64,000 nucleotides of DNA from Lutimaribacter pacificus (GTDB taxonomy: Bacteria > Pseudomonadota > Alphaproteobacteria > Rhodobacterales > Rhodobacteraceae), in assembly GCF_900142185.1 (NCBI RefSeq), contig NZ_FQZZ01000010.1:32433-96432 (forward strand), given 5' to 3'. Positions 42,864-50,717 of this stretch are shown piece after piece (positions within the stretch are counted from its first letter, which is position 1; each line of letters begins with the position of its first letter). Both the position numbers and the translations under genes were made by a program. The notes beneath the pieces were generated by a model. The model made no database searches. It had not been told where the DNA came from and was given only the letters and a program-made list of their open reading frames with translations.

Positions 42864-43146
42864 CGACACGATTGGCCTCGCCTGCGAGGGCAAGCTCAGC
42901 GAAAGCGACCTGAAACGGATGCACGCCCTGCTTCATGAGCGCCTGCAAGAGACAAGTAAGCCCGGCCTGGTTCTCGATCTCACGAGGTTCGAAGGCTACG
43001 ATGGGCCGTCCGCTCTGCTCGAAGATCTGAAAATCGACACAGCCCATAGGAATGACTTCCGCCGCGTCTCTGTGGTGGGCGAAGGGGCTTTGTTGGAGTG
43101 GGGAACCAGGTTCGCCGACGTGCTGACCACGGCAGAACTCCGTTAG
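42835..43146 (+). CDS. SpoIIAA/STAS-like protein cut short by a TAG codon
   Basis: 103 residues from ATG 42835 (AGGAGG upstream), overlapping the CDF gene. SpoIIAA-like fold pattern is visible in GLVLDLTRFEGYDGPSALLE and RVSVVGEGALLEWGTRFA. It ends at TAG 43144-43146, but the same frame continues for 16 more codons (FDPAEMKAAIAWASER) to TAG 43195-43197. That is the usual C-terminal helix of this family, normally preceded by Tyr. One base change of a Tyr codon to TAG would explain it. Function in these operons is unknown. Confidence 0.75.
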   Translation: MFTETLTAHDDTIGLACEGKLSESDLKRMHALLHERLQETSKPGLVLDLTRFEGYDGPSALLEDLKIDTAHRNDFRRVSVVGEGALLEWGTRFADVLTTAELR

Positions 43147-43306
43147 TTCGACCCGGCGGAAATGAAGGCGGCAATCGCCTGGGCAAGTGAAAGGTAGAGT
43201 AGCTTTCAATCAGATGCCTTCGCAGAAGACAGCATCTGTTCGAAACCATAAACAAAAGAACTACAGCAGTTGCGAGACCCAAGAGCAATCCGAAAGTTCT
43301 GAACAT
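42980..43306 (-). CDS. Possible small membrane protein with disrupted 3' end
   Basis: An ATG at 43306 has a very good ribosome site (AAAGGAGCGACC just before it) and opens with one hydrophobic helix, MFRTFGLLLGLATAVVLLFM, followed by VSNR. After about 30 codons the frame runs antisense through the SpoIIAA-like gene and becomes proline/arginine-rich noise. The start looks real but the end is probably not native, suggesting a deletion or rearrangement at about 43.2 kb. The rest of 43198-43440 shows nothing else I can support. Confidence 0.3.
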   Translation of the reverse strand: MFRTFGLLLGLATAVVLLFMVSNRCCLLRRHLIESYSTFHLPRRLPPSFPPGRTNGVLPWSARRRTWFPTPTKPLRPPQRRGGSHSYGLCRFSDLRAERTAHRSLRTS

Positions 43307-43448
43307 GGTCGCTCCTTTCGCAAAGGAGTAACTTTGGTACGGTGGCACTGCCCTTGCCGGGGCATTATCAAATCGTAATGTTTTAGCGGCTCAGGGCGCC
43401 AGTTGGTTAACATAAACTTCATTATGCGACTTTATACTTAGTGTTGCG

Positions 43449-43464
43449 ATAGTATATTATCGTA
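43449..43464. promoter_or_regulatory. Near-palindrome ATAGTATATTATCGTA, copy 1
   Basis: AT-rich 16-bp element about 36 bp upstream of the secreted-protein ATG at 43500, inside a longer near-palindrome CGATAGTATATTATCG (43447-43462). It differs at one position from a second copy at 50682-50697. AT-rich and symmetrical, it looks like an operator for a dimeric regulator. Confidence 0.6.
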
Positions 43465-43499
43465 TGTATGCTGAAATCCTGTCACGGAGGTCCCTCAGC

Positions 43500-44246
43500 A
43501 TGCGCCATTCAGTCAAGAAGCTCCTCCCCTCGATCGCAGTCGCTTTGGCTGTGACAGGTCTTTCGCTTCCGGCACCCGCCCGCGCGCAGACATACCCGAT
43601 CGATTGCGCGATCCTCCTGTGCCTGTCTGGCGGCTGGCCTGCTTCCGTCCCTTGCGCACGAGCGCGCGCCGAATTCATCCGGCGGATTACGCCTTGGCCA
43701 GTGGAACCGCCGCTGCAGATCTGGCGCTGTCCCATGGGCGCGTCCTATGAGACCTCTCCTTCATCAAACAGTGCAGACCGCATCTTTGAAGCGTTGTTCC
43801 AAAACGAAAGCACAGCGCCGCGACAATCTTTTCCAGCGCGCGATACCGCTGACCCAATTGCAGCTGCTTGGCGCAGCACAGAAGCCCCAGACTACCTTGT
43901 TCCCGCCGACCAGGCACTCCGGCTCGTTCAGGATCGCGCGGACATCGATATCAGCGGACCTGAGTTCAACTTCGTCCGGTCTATCCGGGTCTTTGATGTT
44001 CGTTATGCGCGGCAGCATGAATCCGGTCGTGACGGTGACTGCAATCGCAGCGCGACCGTGGTCTTGGGCACTTACGGGACCCAAGGCGATTTCTCATGGC
44101 AACGATCTTCCATAACTGCCCTGCCCGAGGCTCATGTAGGACTTGAACGTTGGGGCCAGAATTGCCCGGGTATCTATCACCGATCTGTCTTCGTCGATTG
44201 GCGCGACTATGAGGGCAACTACGGCTTCGAACAGGTGAACTACTAG
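43500..44246 (+). CDS. Secreted cysteine-containing protein, unknown function
   Basis: 248 residues. Signal peptide ends PARAQT. The mature N-terminus carries four cysteines (IDCAILLCLSGGW, ASVPCARAR, QIWRCPMG), with two more later (GDCNRS, GQNCPG), so it is periplasmic or exported and probably disulfide-bonded. The ATG at 43500 follows GGAGG by 8 nt. I do not recognise a named family. It shares its upstream palindrome with the genes that open the T4SS region, which suggests a conjugation-linked role; this is inference. Confidence 0.7.
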   Translation: MRHSVKKLLPSIAVALAVTGLSLPAPARAQTYPIDCAILLCLSGGWPASVPCARARAEFIRRITPWPVEPPLQIWRCPMGASYETSPSSNSADRIFEALFQNESTAPRQSFPARDTADPIAAAWRSTEAPDYLVPADQALRLVQDRADIDISGPEFNFVRSIRVFDVRYARQHESGRDGDCNRSATVVLGTYGTQGDFSWQRSSITALPEAHVGLERWGQNCPGIYHRSVFVDWRDYEGNYGFEQVNY

Positions 44247-44517
44247 CGCTGACAATGACAGCGGTGCCGTCATAATGCGGAAGTTTTAGCATGCTCGGTT
44301 ATTCAAATACCTTCCGTTCGCGATGTCGGTGGCAAGGTCCGGAGAGCGTCCAGTCCTCCAAAGAATGATGTTATTCGCTAGATAGGTTACTTGACTGGGG
44401 GGTAGGAGGCGGTCGGCCTTCATTCTGCCTTCGCAACTGGCCATGCAGACTTCGACCTTGGCCAAACCGCTTGAGGCTCATGTCGCGCGAAGCTCGCTCC
44501 CAAATTCTTCGCTGGCT

Positions 44518-44625
44518 TCATGAGCGACCAGTGCTCTCGTGACCGTAAAGGGCTGCATTCGCGTGGGCGTTCTCCTCGTGTTCGAATTCTAGGCTGGAAT
44601 GGGTGATGCCGAAGCGATCGCTCAG
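44518..44625 (-). pseudogene. C-terminal fragment of a cation diffusion facilitator
   Basis: Minus-strand reading from 44625 to the TGA at 44520-44518 gives 35 codons: LSDRFGITHSSLEFEHEEN, then AHANAALYGHESTGRS. This matches the tail of the intact CDF at 41.9-42.9 kb (DDFSIGHSSLEFEHEDRAHENADLYGHG). No CDF sequence precedes it: the reading meets the end of the rhodanese gene within a few bases. It is therefore a truncated leftover at a recombination junction. Confidence 0.82.
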
Positions 44626-45047
44626 GGCCGGTAGGCGGCATCCTGCTGCCAGCCGGTGAAACCCGACTGCATGACGACGACGTTCGAGCGCCCCGCCACG
44701 CGCAGCGCGAAGGCGGCCTGGGCCGACAGGCTGCCGGTGTTGCAGAACAGGATCGTCATGCGGTCCTCGGGGATCTCATCGATCCGGTCGAGCACTTCGC
44801 GCCATTCGATGTTGACGGCGCGCGGGATGGTGCCTTCCTCGAACTGGCCCGCATCGCGGGTGTCCACGAAGAGCGCCGTCTCGAAGACGGTCTGGTCGAT
44901 CTGCTGGGGCAGGATGATGCCGGCTTCATACTCCGAGAACATCATGTATTCCTGCATGGCGTCGATGGCGGCGTCCTGCGCCAGCACCGGCGCCGTCTGG
45001 ACGGCGAGCGCGACGGTCGCAGCCGCCACAAGGTGTTTCAGGGTCAT
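44622..45047 (-). CDS. Periplasmic rhodanese-like protein
   Basis: 141 residues with signal peptide (cleavage near VLAQDA). Rhodanese domain with catalytic cysteine in TILFCNTGSLSAQAAFALR and the start motif FVDTRDAGQFEEGTIPRAVN. Transfers sulfane sulfur or senses persulfides in the periplasm. Last gene of a five-gene minus-strand operon under the ArsR-rhodanese regulator. Its 3' end abuts the CDF fragment, so the original downstream gene has been lost. Confidence 0.87.
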   Translation of the reverse strand: MTLKHLVAAATVALAVQTAPVLAQDAAIDAMQEYMMFSEYEAGIILPQQIDQTVFETALFVDTRDAGQFEEGTIPRAVNIEWREVLDRIDEIPEDRMTILFCNTGSLSAQAAFALRVAGRSNVVVMQSGFTGWQQDAAYRP

Positions 45048-45089
45048 CCGGGGTTTCCTCCTTTTCGGATTTCTGTTCGTTGGCCGGCC

Positions 45090-45443
45090 TCAGAACACCA
45101 GCACCTTGTCGGCGGCGAGTGTCGCCTGCGCGAGCTCGTCCATGGTGGATCGGCTCGCCCCCTCGATCACATCGGCCTCCGTCAGGCCGCGCGCGTCCAT
45201 GCAGGTGCCGCACATCAGGACGCGTCCCTTTGCCGTCAGAACCCGGCGGAGCATGCGCTCGATGTTGTAGTAGCCCTCGGGCGTCTTCTGCCCCGCCTTG
45301 GCGCAGAGCACCGCGTCCGCCATCAGAAAGACGGTCACTTCCGCCTCGGGATCATTCCGCTCGAGCGCGTGGGCCATGCGCAGACCGTTGTAGCTGCGCT
45401 CGGTGCCGTAGGGTGGGTCGTTGAGCAGGATCAGGTGTTTCAT
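45090..45443 (-). CDS. DsrE/F-like sulfurtransferase
   Basis: 117 residues, a single DsrE-like domain: ILLNDPPYGTERSYNGLRMA at the start, FLMADAVLCAKAGQKTPEGYY in the middle and the cysteines LMCGTCMDARGL near the active loop. Moves persulfide sulfur between carriers in the cytoplasm. Placed between DUF1499 and rhodanese genes, matching a sulfide/persulfide detoxification unit. Confidence 0.87.
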   Translation of the reverse strand: MKHLILLNDPPYGTERSYNGLRMAHALERNDPEAEVTVFLMADAVLCAKAGQKTPEGYYNIERMLRRVLTAKGRVLMCGTCMDARGLTEADVIEGASRSTMDELAQATLAADKVLVF

Positions 45444-45452
45444 CGTGAGTTC

Positions 45453-46172
45453 TCAGGTCCGGGCGCGTTTCTGCAGGTCGGTGAGGAAGGCTTCGATACG
45501 CCGGGCGTTGGCACCGCGGTCGATCTGGCCGAGGCGCGAACGAGAGCGCATGTCGACGCGGGTCCCGGTGTCGGTTTCCGTCACCCGGATCGCCACCTCG
45601 TCCTCGAAGCCGAAGAGACGGCTCCGGGCGATGGCCTCGATCTGGCTTTCGGCGGGGTCCGCCGACAGAACCTCCCAGCCGCGCTCTTCCACGAGGCCGA
45701 GTGCCGCCGCGAAGGCTTCGTCCGGGGCGAGAGACAGATCCAGCGAGCGGACATCCGGATAGGCAGCGCGTTGCGGCTCGGCGTTCTGCGCCGGGTAGTC
45801 GCTGGGCGTCGCGGTGAACCAGAACACCGGCGGATCCTCAGTGTCGGTCGAGATGTCGTTGATCGGCGGCGTGGTCCGCGCGGCGATCTCAAAGGCCGCG
45901 CCAAGGCCCGCGACGGGCAGCGACAGGATCAGCGCGACGAGAACGGCAGCGACACCGCCACGCCGGCGTCGGAGCCAGGCCACCAGTCCAATCAGGGCCA
46001 CAACGATCCCTGCGCCCGCCGTCCAGGCGCCCCAACCGGCCAGGTCGTAGGCTTGCGGCCAGGGCCAGTCGGCGGTGCGGAACCCCCAGACCGCGATTGC
46101 CAGAAGCGCAAGGGAGGCAAGCCCCAGCAGGATGGAAAGAAAGCCCAGGCGGCGAGCAAGCGTGTCAGACAT
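45453..46172 (-). CDS. DUF1499 family membrane protein
   Basis: 239 residues: three N-terminal transmembrane helices, then a DUF1499 domain recognisable by NDISTDTEDPPVFW and SRLFGFEDEVAIRV with TRVDMRSRSRLGQID near the end. Function unknown in the literature I know. Its 5' end overlaps the MFS gene by 8 bp, so it is tightly coupled to that transporter. Confidence 0.82.
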   Translation of the reverse strand: MSDTLARRLGFLSILLGLASLALLAIAVWGFRTADWPWPQAYDLAGWGAWTAGAGIVVALIGLVAWLRRRRGGVAAVLVALILSLPVAGLGAAFEIAARTTPPINDISTDTEDPPVFWFTATPSDYPAQNAEPQRAAYPDVRSLDLSLAPDEAFAAALGLVEERGWEVLSADPAESQIEAIARSRLFGFEDEVAIRVTETDTGTRVDMRSRSRLGQIDRGANARRIEAFLTDLQKRART

Positions 46173-47475
46173 GAGTTGGCTCCGATGGATCGGCGGGGTT
46201 CAGCCGCGGGTGGGTTTCCTCGGAGAACCAGAATAGCAGACCGCCGGAGATGAGCATTGAGACGGCCACGAACCAGAACGCGGCGTCCGCCGCGCCAGTC
46301 AGGGTGGCGGCAAGGCCCAGCCCGAGCGCACCGATCGCATAGCCAAGGTCACGCCAGAAGCGGTAGATGCCGATGGCCGAGCCACGCCATGCAGGCGGCG
46401 TGATATCGGCCACCGCCGCCGAGAGGTTCGGGTAGAGCAGCGCCATGCCGAAGCCTGCCACGCCCGCCGAGACCGACCACCAGAGCGCGCCAGTGCCCAT
46501 GACCACCATCGCCACGCCTGCGCCGCAGATCCACATGCCGAGCACGTTGGGCCAGAACCGGCCGACCTTGTCCGAGAGCCGCCCGGTGACCAGTTGCGAG
46601 CCGCCCCAGACGAAGCCGTAGGTGCCGACGATCCATCCGACCTCGGTAAGGCTGGTGCCGCGGCTCACGAGGAAGACAGGGAAGAGCGCCCAGACCAGCG
46701 CGTCGACGAACTTCTCGACGAGCCCGGCCTGCGAGATTGCGAACAACCGCCGGTCCCGCCAGCTCATCAGCGCAAAGATCTCGCCCGTCGTGGGGTGCTC
46801 TGATACGCCGCGCGGGTAACGCGGCAGTGATTTCGGGGGCGCGGCCTTGTGCGCGGCAGTTTCTGCCTTCGCCCATGGCAGCGTGTCCTTGACCCAGACA
46901 ACCGTCAGGACGAGCGCCAGCAGGACCACCGCCATGCCGAAGACCAGGAGACCCGTCCGCGCGCCCAAGGCTTCGGCGGCATAGGCGGTCAGGATACCGG
47001 CGAGCGCGACCCCGACATAGCCCGAGAACTCGTTCAGCCCCATGGTGAGACCGCGTTCCTCGGCGCGCGTGATGTCGAGTTTCGCGGTCTGAGTCATCGA
47101 CCAGCAGAGCCCCTGGTTCACCCCGAGGAGAACGGTGGCGGCCACGATCCAGCTCCAATCGGGCGCGGCCCAGATCATCACCGGGATAGGAAGCGCCACG
47201 ACCCAGCCCCAGAACAACACGCGCTTGCGGCCGATCCGCTCGGACCAGCGACCGGCGACGAAGTTCATGACCGCCTTCACCGCGCCGAAGGCCACGACGA
47301 AGGAGGCCAGCAGAAGAAACGAGCCATGCTCCAGCCCGAACTCGCTTTCCGCCAGAGCCGGGACGACCGTCCGCGTCATGCCGATGGCAAACCCCACCAG
47401 CGTCACCTGGATCAGTTGGTGGGCGACCTGGCCCCGGTTCTCGCGGATGCCGCTTTGGAGGCTGACGACCGTCAT
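46165..47475 (-). CDS. Major facilitator superfamily transporter
   Basis: 436 residues with 12 predicted helices. The helix 2-3 loop motif GRWSERIGRKRVLFWG and its second-half copy GRLSDKVGRFWPNV are typical MFS signatures. Substrate unreadable; in a sulfur-controlled operon, export of a sulfur compound is possible. Start overlaps the hydroxylase stop (ATGA). Confidence 0.87.
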   Translation of the reverse strand: MTVVSLQSGIRENRGQVAHQLIQVTLVGFAIGMTRTVVPALAESEFGLEHGSFLLLASFVVAFGAVKAVMNFVAGRWSERIGRKRVLFWGWVVALPIPVMIWAAPDWSWIVAATVLLGVNQGLCWSMTQTAKLDITRAEERGLTMGLNEFSGYVGVALAGILTAYAAEALGARTGLLVFGMAVVLLALVLTVVWVKDTLPWAKAETAAHKAAPPKSLPRYPRGVSEHPTTGEIFALMSWRDRRLFAISQAGLVEKFVDALVWALFPVFLVSRGTSLTEVGWIVGTYGFVWGGSQLVTGRLSDKVGRFWPNVLGMWICGAGVAMVVMGTGALWWSVSAGVAGFGMALLYPNLSAAVADITPPAWRGSAIGIYRFWRDLGYAIGALGLGLAATLTGAADAAFWFVAVSMLISGGLLFWFSEETHPRLNPADPSEPTHV

Positions 47476-48326
47476 TCGGTGGAATCCCTGGTGGTGCCGC
47501 GCGGGTCGAGTGCATGGCCACTCGCAGGCCCACGCAGCGGCTGGATCAGCATGCGGTCGATCCAGAGATCGCGCCGCGTGCGGAACTGTTCGATCCCGAT
47601 CTGCATCCCTTCATGGCCCTTCGCGGGCTGGGCGACATAGGTGCCGAGCAGCCGGTCCCACCATGGCAGGTTGAAACCGTAGTTCGAATTGGTCTCGCGC
47701 GGATCGACGGAGTGGTGGACGCGGTGCATATCCGGCGTGACCACGAAGAGCCGCAGCCAGCGATCGACCGGGCGCGGAAGGTCGATGTTGGCGTGGTTGA
47801 ACAGCGCGGTCGCGTTTAGGATTACCTCGAACAGCAGGACCGCGACGGCTGGCGGACCCAGTGCCGCGACCACCGCAAGCTTGATCCCCATCGAGATCAG
47901 GATCTCCACGGGATGGAACCGCAAGCCCGTCGTCGCGTCGAAGTCGAGATCCGCATGATGCATCCGGTGCATCCGCCAGAGCCCCGGCACAGCATGGAAC
48001 ATGACGTGCTGGAGATAGATCGCGAGATCGAGCAACAGCATCGAGGCGACGATGGCGAGCCAGACCGGGGCGTCGATGTTGTTGAACAACCCCCAGCCGC
48101 GCTCCTCCGCCATCGTGGCGAGTCCGACTGCGAGGATCGGGAAGCTGAGCCGCAGGATAACCGTGTCGAGCACCACGAGCGCGATGTTGTTCGTCCAGCG
48201 GATGACGCGCGGGATCTCGCGCCGTCGGCGCGGCGCCGCCACCTCCCACAGCGCCATGGCCACCAGGATGCCGAGAAAGGTGGCAAGGCGAATGGTTGGT
48301 TCAGCGGCGAGGATGGTCTCGGACAT
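47472..48326 (-). CDS. Fatty acid hydroxylase / sterol desaturase family protein
   Basis: 284 residues, four helices, and the histidine clusters of the di-iron membrane hydroxylases: HVMFH, HRMHH, and DMHRVHHS with a further HANI. First gene of the minus-strand sulfur operon. Hydroxylates or desaturates a lipid; a link to persulfide stress is known only by gene neighbourhood. Start ATG lies about 43 bp from the inverted-repeat operator. Confidence 0.88.
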   Translation of the reverse strand: MSETILAAEPTIRLATFLGILVAMALWEVAAPRRRREIPRVIRWTNNIALVVLDTVILRLSFPILAVGLATMAEERGWGLFNNIDAPVWLAIVASMLLLDLAIYLQHVMFHAVPGLWRMHRMHHADLDFDATTGLRFHPVEILISMGIKLAVVAALGPPAVAVLLFEVILNATALFNHANIDLPRPVDRWLRLFVVTPDMHRVHHSVDPRETNSNYGFNLPWWDRLLGTYVAQPAKGHEGMQIGIEQFRTRRDLWIDRMLIQPLRGPASGHALDPRGTTRDSTE

Positions 48327-48368
48327 GGGATCTGGACTTCGGACTTGTGGGGCGCGATGGAATCGCTA

Positions 48369-48392
48369 TCATTCAATCAATCACTTGAATGA
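48369..48392. promoter_or_regulatory. ArsR/BigR-type operator, perfect inverted repeat
   Basis: TCATTCAA (48369-48376), 8-bp centre, TTGAATGA (48385-48392): a perfect 8+8+8 repeat between the divergent hydroxylase operon and the ArsR-rhodanese gene. Position and symmetry indicate that the repressor controls both directions. Confidence 0.82.
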
Positions 48393-48413
48393 TCTATCGT
48401 CTGGAGCGCGTCC

Positions 48414-49079
48414 TTGTCAATCAGCCCGAAACTGGCCCTGCTCGAAGAATATGCCCTCGTTGCGCGCGCCCTCTCGGCGCCCGCACGGCTCATGATCCTC
48501 GAGCAGCTCGCGCAGGGGGAGCGTGGCGTGGAGGCGCTGGCGGAAAAGACGGGCCTCACCATCGCCAACTGCTCGCAGCATCTCCAGCAGCTGCGCCGCG
48601 CTGGTCTGGTCACAAGCCGGCGCGAGGGCAAGGCGGTGATCTACCGGCTGACCGACGCAAAGACGCTGGACCTCATGGACCTTCTGCGTATCGTCGCCGA
48701 GCGCAACCTGGCGCAGGTCGAGCGCATCCTCCGTGGCCTCTCGGGCGGCGAGGACGCCCCCGAACCCGTGAGTCGAACGGACCTCGCCGCGCGGCTTGCC
48801 GAAGGCTCCGTCACCGTGCTCGACGTGAGGCCGGCAGACGAATTCGCCGCGGGCCATATTCCAGGCGCGCTAAACGCGACCCTGGCGCAACTGGAGCAGA
48901 TCCTCCCCACGCTCGCACCGGACGCCGAGATCGTCGCCTATTGCCGCGGCCCCTACTGCGTCTATGCCCATCAGGCCGTCGCCACCTTGCGCCGGTATGG
49001 TCTCAACGCCCGCCGGCTCGACGGGGGACTGCCGGAGTGGCGCGAAGATGGAAGGCCCGTGCTCATCGACGCGGGCTAA
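48414..49079 (+). CDS. ArsR-family regulator fused to a rhodanese domain
   Basis: 221 residues from a TTG start (GGAGCG upstream). N-terminal winged helix (about 10-95: ERGVEALAEKTGLTIANCSQ, HLQQLRRAGLVTSRREGKAV). C-terminal rhodanese domain (about 120-215) with VTVLDVRPADEFAAGHIPGA and catalytic loop VAYCRGPYCVYAHQAV. It fits a repressor that senses sulfane sulfur: the rhodanese cysteine can load persulfide and release DNA. BigR/SqrR sensors use two cysteines in the ArsR domain, whereas here I see one (C53), so the rhodanese may do the sensing. Confidence 0.9.
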   Translation: MSISPKLALLEEYALVARALSAPARLMILEQLAQGERGVEALAEKTGLTIANCSQHLQQLRRAGLVTSRREGKAVIYRLTDAKTLDLMDLLRIVAERNLAQVERILRGLSGGEDAPEPVSRTDLAARLAEGSVTVLDVRPADEFAAGHIPGALNATLAQLEQILPTLAPDAEIVAYCRGPYCVYAHQAVATLRRYGLNARRLDGGLPEWREDGRPVLIDAG

Positions 49080-49518
49080 GTGTCCCTGTGCTTGGGCAAG
49101 TCCGCACCTGGTCGCGCCCAATCCACCCCACGGCTTGCCGTTTACGTAGACACGTTAGGAGCGAGCGCGAAGGAGAAGCCAATCCGTTCGCTGGCGGGCC
49201 AAGCTTTTTGGCGAGACCGGCTTACGACCGCAGATTGCGAAAGAGTGCGACGGGACACGAAATCGCACGATCAGAATGTGAATCGCACACGAACCCTCTC
49301 AAGCGATTGAATTTCTGACAACATCACCACCATTCATCACTGGACCACCGCTAAGAGCGTCTTCGAATGGCCGCTGCTTCAAGGTTATCAGATCTTGGTG
49401 CATTCTGCAGCATCCGTCACTCTTGGCCCCCTTCGAGACCTTCGCTGCCATCAGCTCCAATATCCGGTATGCTGGCTGACCTTCTCCATCAATATGAGCT
49501 GGCGACTACCTGAGAAGC
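49080..49518. other. Stretch without recognisable gene
   Basis: No open frame here has a credible start, composition or family motif. No hairpin terminator, tRNA or IS end was found. Short open frames on both strands look random. It lies between the sulfur regulator and the small conjugation-associated genes and may be a junction left by an insertion. Confidence 0.5.
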
Positions 49519-49746
49519 CTACCCGCCGCCGCCTCGTCCGATCCGCGTGAGCGCGTCGAAGTTAATTTCTAGTTTCTGTTCCGTACTCAGATCTGGCCGG
49601 GTTTCCAATACCGGCTGAGGCCCGCCGACGTCCCACATCACCGCATGCGCGCCTGTGGTCCAGCGATACACCCACCCAACAATGCTGTACCCATCGGTCC
49701 CGATCAGATTGGCGATCGCGACGCCCTCACCTTTATCATCGTTCAC
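49519..49746 (-). CDS. Small hypothetical protein
   Basis: 75 residues from a GTG with weak ribosome site. The sequence is protein-like (GYSIVGWVYRWTTGAHAVMW, then DVGGPQPVL) with acidic start and Gly-rich end (RIGRGGGG). No family recognised, no signal peptide. Could be a short conserved plasmid gene or a fragment. Confidence 0.42.
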   Translation of the reverse strand: MNDDKGEGVAIANLIGTDGYSIVGWVYRWTTGAHAVMWDVGGPQPVLETRPDLSTEQKLEINFDALTRIGRGGGG

Positions 49747-49913
49747 TGTTTACTGACTTTCTGCACTGTGGCGCTGAATTTGCGGCATGGTGTCGTAAGG
49801 CGCTTACTCGCGCCGCAGGCCGCAAATGTTAGATGTTGGCTAACTGCTCTTCCTTGAGGAGCTCACTTCACATGGGGACGCACGAAGCGGCGCGTCCAAA
49901 AATTTCTTTGCTT

Positions 49914-50171
49914 TCAAATCTTGTGGTCGGGCTCCGTGGCGGCTTCGACGATCGCCAGGACTTCATTTTTGTCAAAGCCAATGACCCTCGCCAGAACCGT
50001 GAACTCCACGACGTCGATACGACGCTCGCCGCTTTCGAGACGCGCCACAAATGACTGGTGGCGTTTGAGCTTGGCCGCCAACTGCTGCTGGCTGAGACCC
50101 GCATTCTGACGTGCATCAACCAACGCACGGACGAGCGCCAACTGGCCATTTGTTCTGATTGTTTTCGCCAC
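49914..50171 (-). CDS. XRE-family HTH regulator
   Basis: 85 residues, essentially one helix-turn-helix domain: ARQNAGLSQQQLAAKLKRHQ, SFVARLESGERRIDVVEFTV. GTG start with AAAGG upstream. An inverted repeat GTCACA...TGTGAC overlaps its promoter and is probably its own operator. It may be the regulator of the small genes and T4SS operon just downstream; evidence is position only. Confidence 0.85.
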   Translation of the reverse strand: MAKTIRTNGQLALVRALVDARQNAGLSQQQLAAKLKRHQSFVARLESGERRIDVVEFTVLARVIGFDKNEVLAIVEAATEPDHKI

Positions 50172-50173
50172 GC

Positions 50174-50192
50174 GTCACATACCTTTTGTGAC
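50174..50192. promoter_or_regulatory. Inverted repeat at XRE gene promoter
   Basis: GTCACA (50174-50179), 7-bp centre, TGTGAC (50187-50192), immediately upstream of the XRE GTG start. Suits an autoregulatory operator. Confidence 0.5.
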
Positions 50193-50295
50193 GTCGCTAG
50201 CGGATGAAATCTGTTATCTAAAAAGTAGATATTTGAGGGTGTTATCGGCGTCTGGTTTCCAAGGGCTGCAAGTCTGGTGCACGCCCAATCGCCCA

Positions 50296-50616
50296 TCAAT
50301 CCCCCACCAGTTCCAGAAACCGACCGTAGTCCTGACTGACTTCGCGGGCTTCCTCGAAAGCGCGTGCACGCTCCTGCTCGAGGCAGCGGAAGTAGTCCTG
50401 AATGTCGGTGATGTAGACCTCAAAGTCCCGCCGGATGATGTCGGCATAATCCCTGGCCGCTTGCGAATCGCTTGGCATGAAGGGCCGGACCGGAGCGAGA
50501 CAGGATTCTGCTTGGCTTGCCACTGGTGCGAGCATCAGGAAGGCCACAGACTGCATGCCCACCCATCGGCTCAACCGCAGGTTTCTGAAACCCCTATTTT
50601 CCTTGATAGACGCCAA
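50296..50616 (-). CDS. Small secreted protein at T4SS border
   Basis: 106 residues if read from TTG 50616; an internal ATG at 50556 gives a shorter signal. Signal region VGMQSVAFLMLAPVASQAES, then two cysteines (ESCLAPVRPF, YFRCLEQERA) and a charged helical tail. Divergent from the operon that leads into virB1, with the palindrome at 50682 between them. Similar small periplasmic proteins occur near alphaproteobacterial T4SS operons; no family name is certain. Confidence 0.6.
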   Translation of the reverse strand: MASIKENRGFRNLRLSRWVGMQSVAFLMLAPVASQAESCLAPVRPFMPSDSQAARDYADIIRRDFEVYITDIQDYFRCLEQERARAFEEAREVSQDYGRFLELVGD

Positions 50617-50681
50617 TGGCCGTGCCTAGAGTTTGAGTAACCGAGATACAGCCGTATCTGCCGCATTATATCTTGCGGTTA

Positions 50682-50697
50682 ATAGTATACTATCGTA
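50682..50697. promoter_or_regulatory. Near-palindrome ATAGTATACTATCGTA, copy 2
   Basis: Contains the perfect 12-bp palindrome ATAGTATACTAT (50682-50693) and matches the copy at 43449-43464 at 15 of 16 positions. Lies between divergent small genes just ahead of the T4SS operon, so it is likely an operator for that operon. Confidence 0.65.
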
Positions 50698-50717
50698 ACT
50701 CTGGGCTTCAAGTGGGA

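Noticed and set aside
44420..44641. 73-codon minus-strand frame spanning the rhodanese end
   Set aside because: Overlaps the CDF fragment and rhodanese gene in another frame, Arg/Pro-rich, no ribosome site; the CDF-tail reading explains the sequence better.
45033..46253. 406-codon plus-strand open frame opposite DsrE/DUF1499
   Set aside because: Composition is arginine/glycine/proline-rich and covers two well-supported minus-strand genes; treated as a third-position GC artefact.
49080..49518. Possible tRNA or attachment site in the gene-free stretch after the sulfur regulator
   Set aside because: No cloverleaf-compatible arms, TTCGA-type T loop or direct repeat pair could be found by eye.
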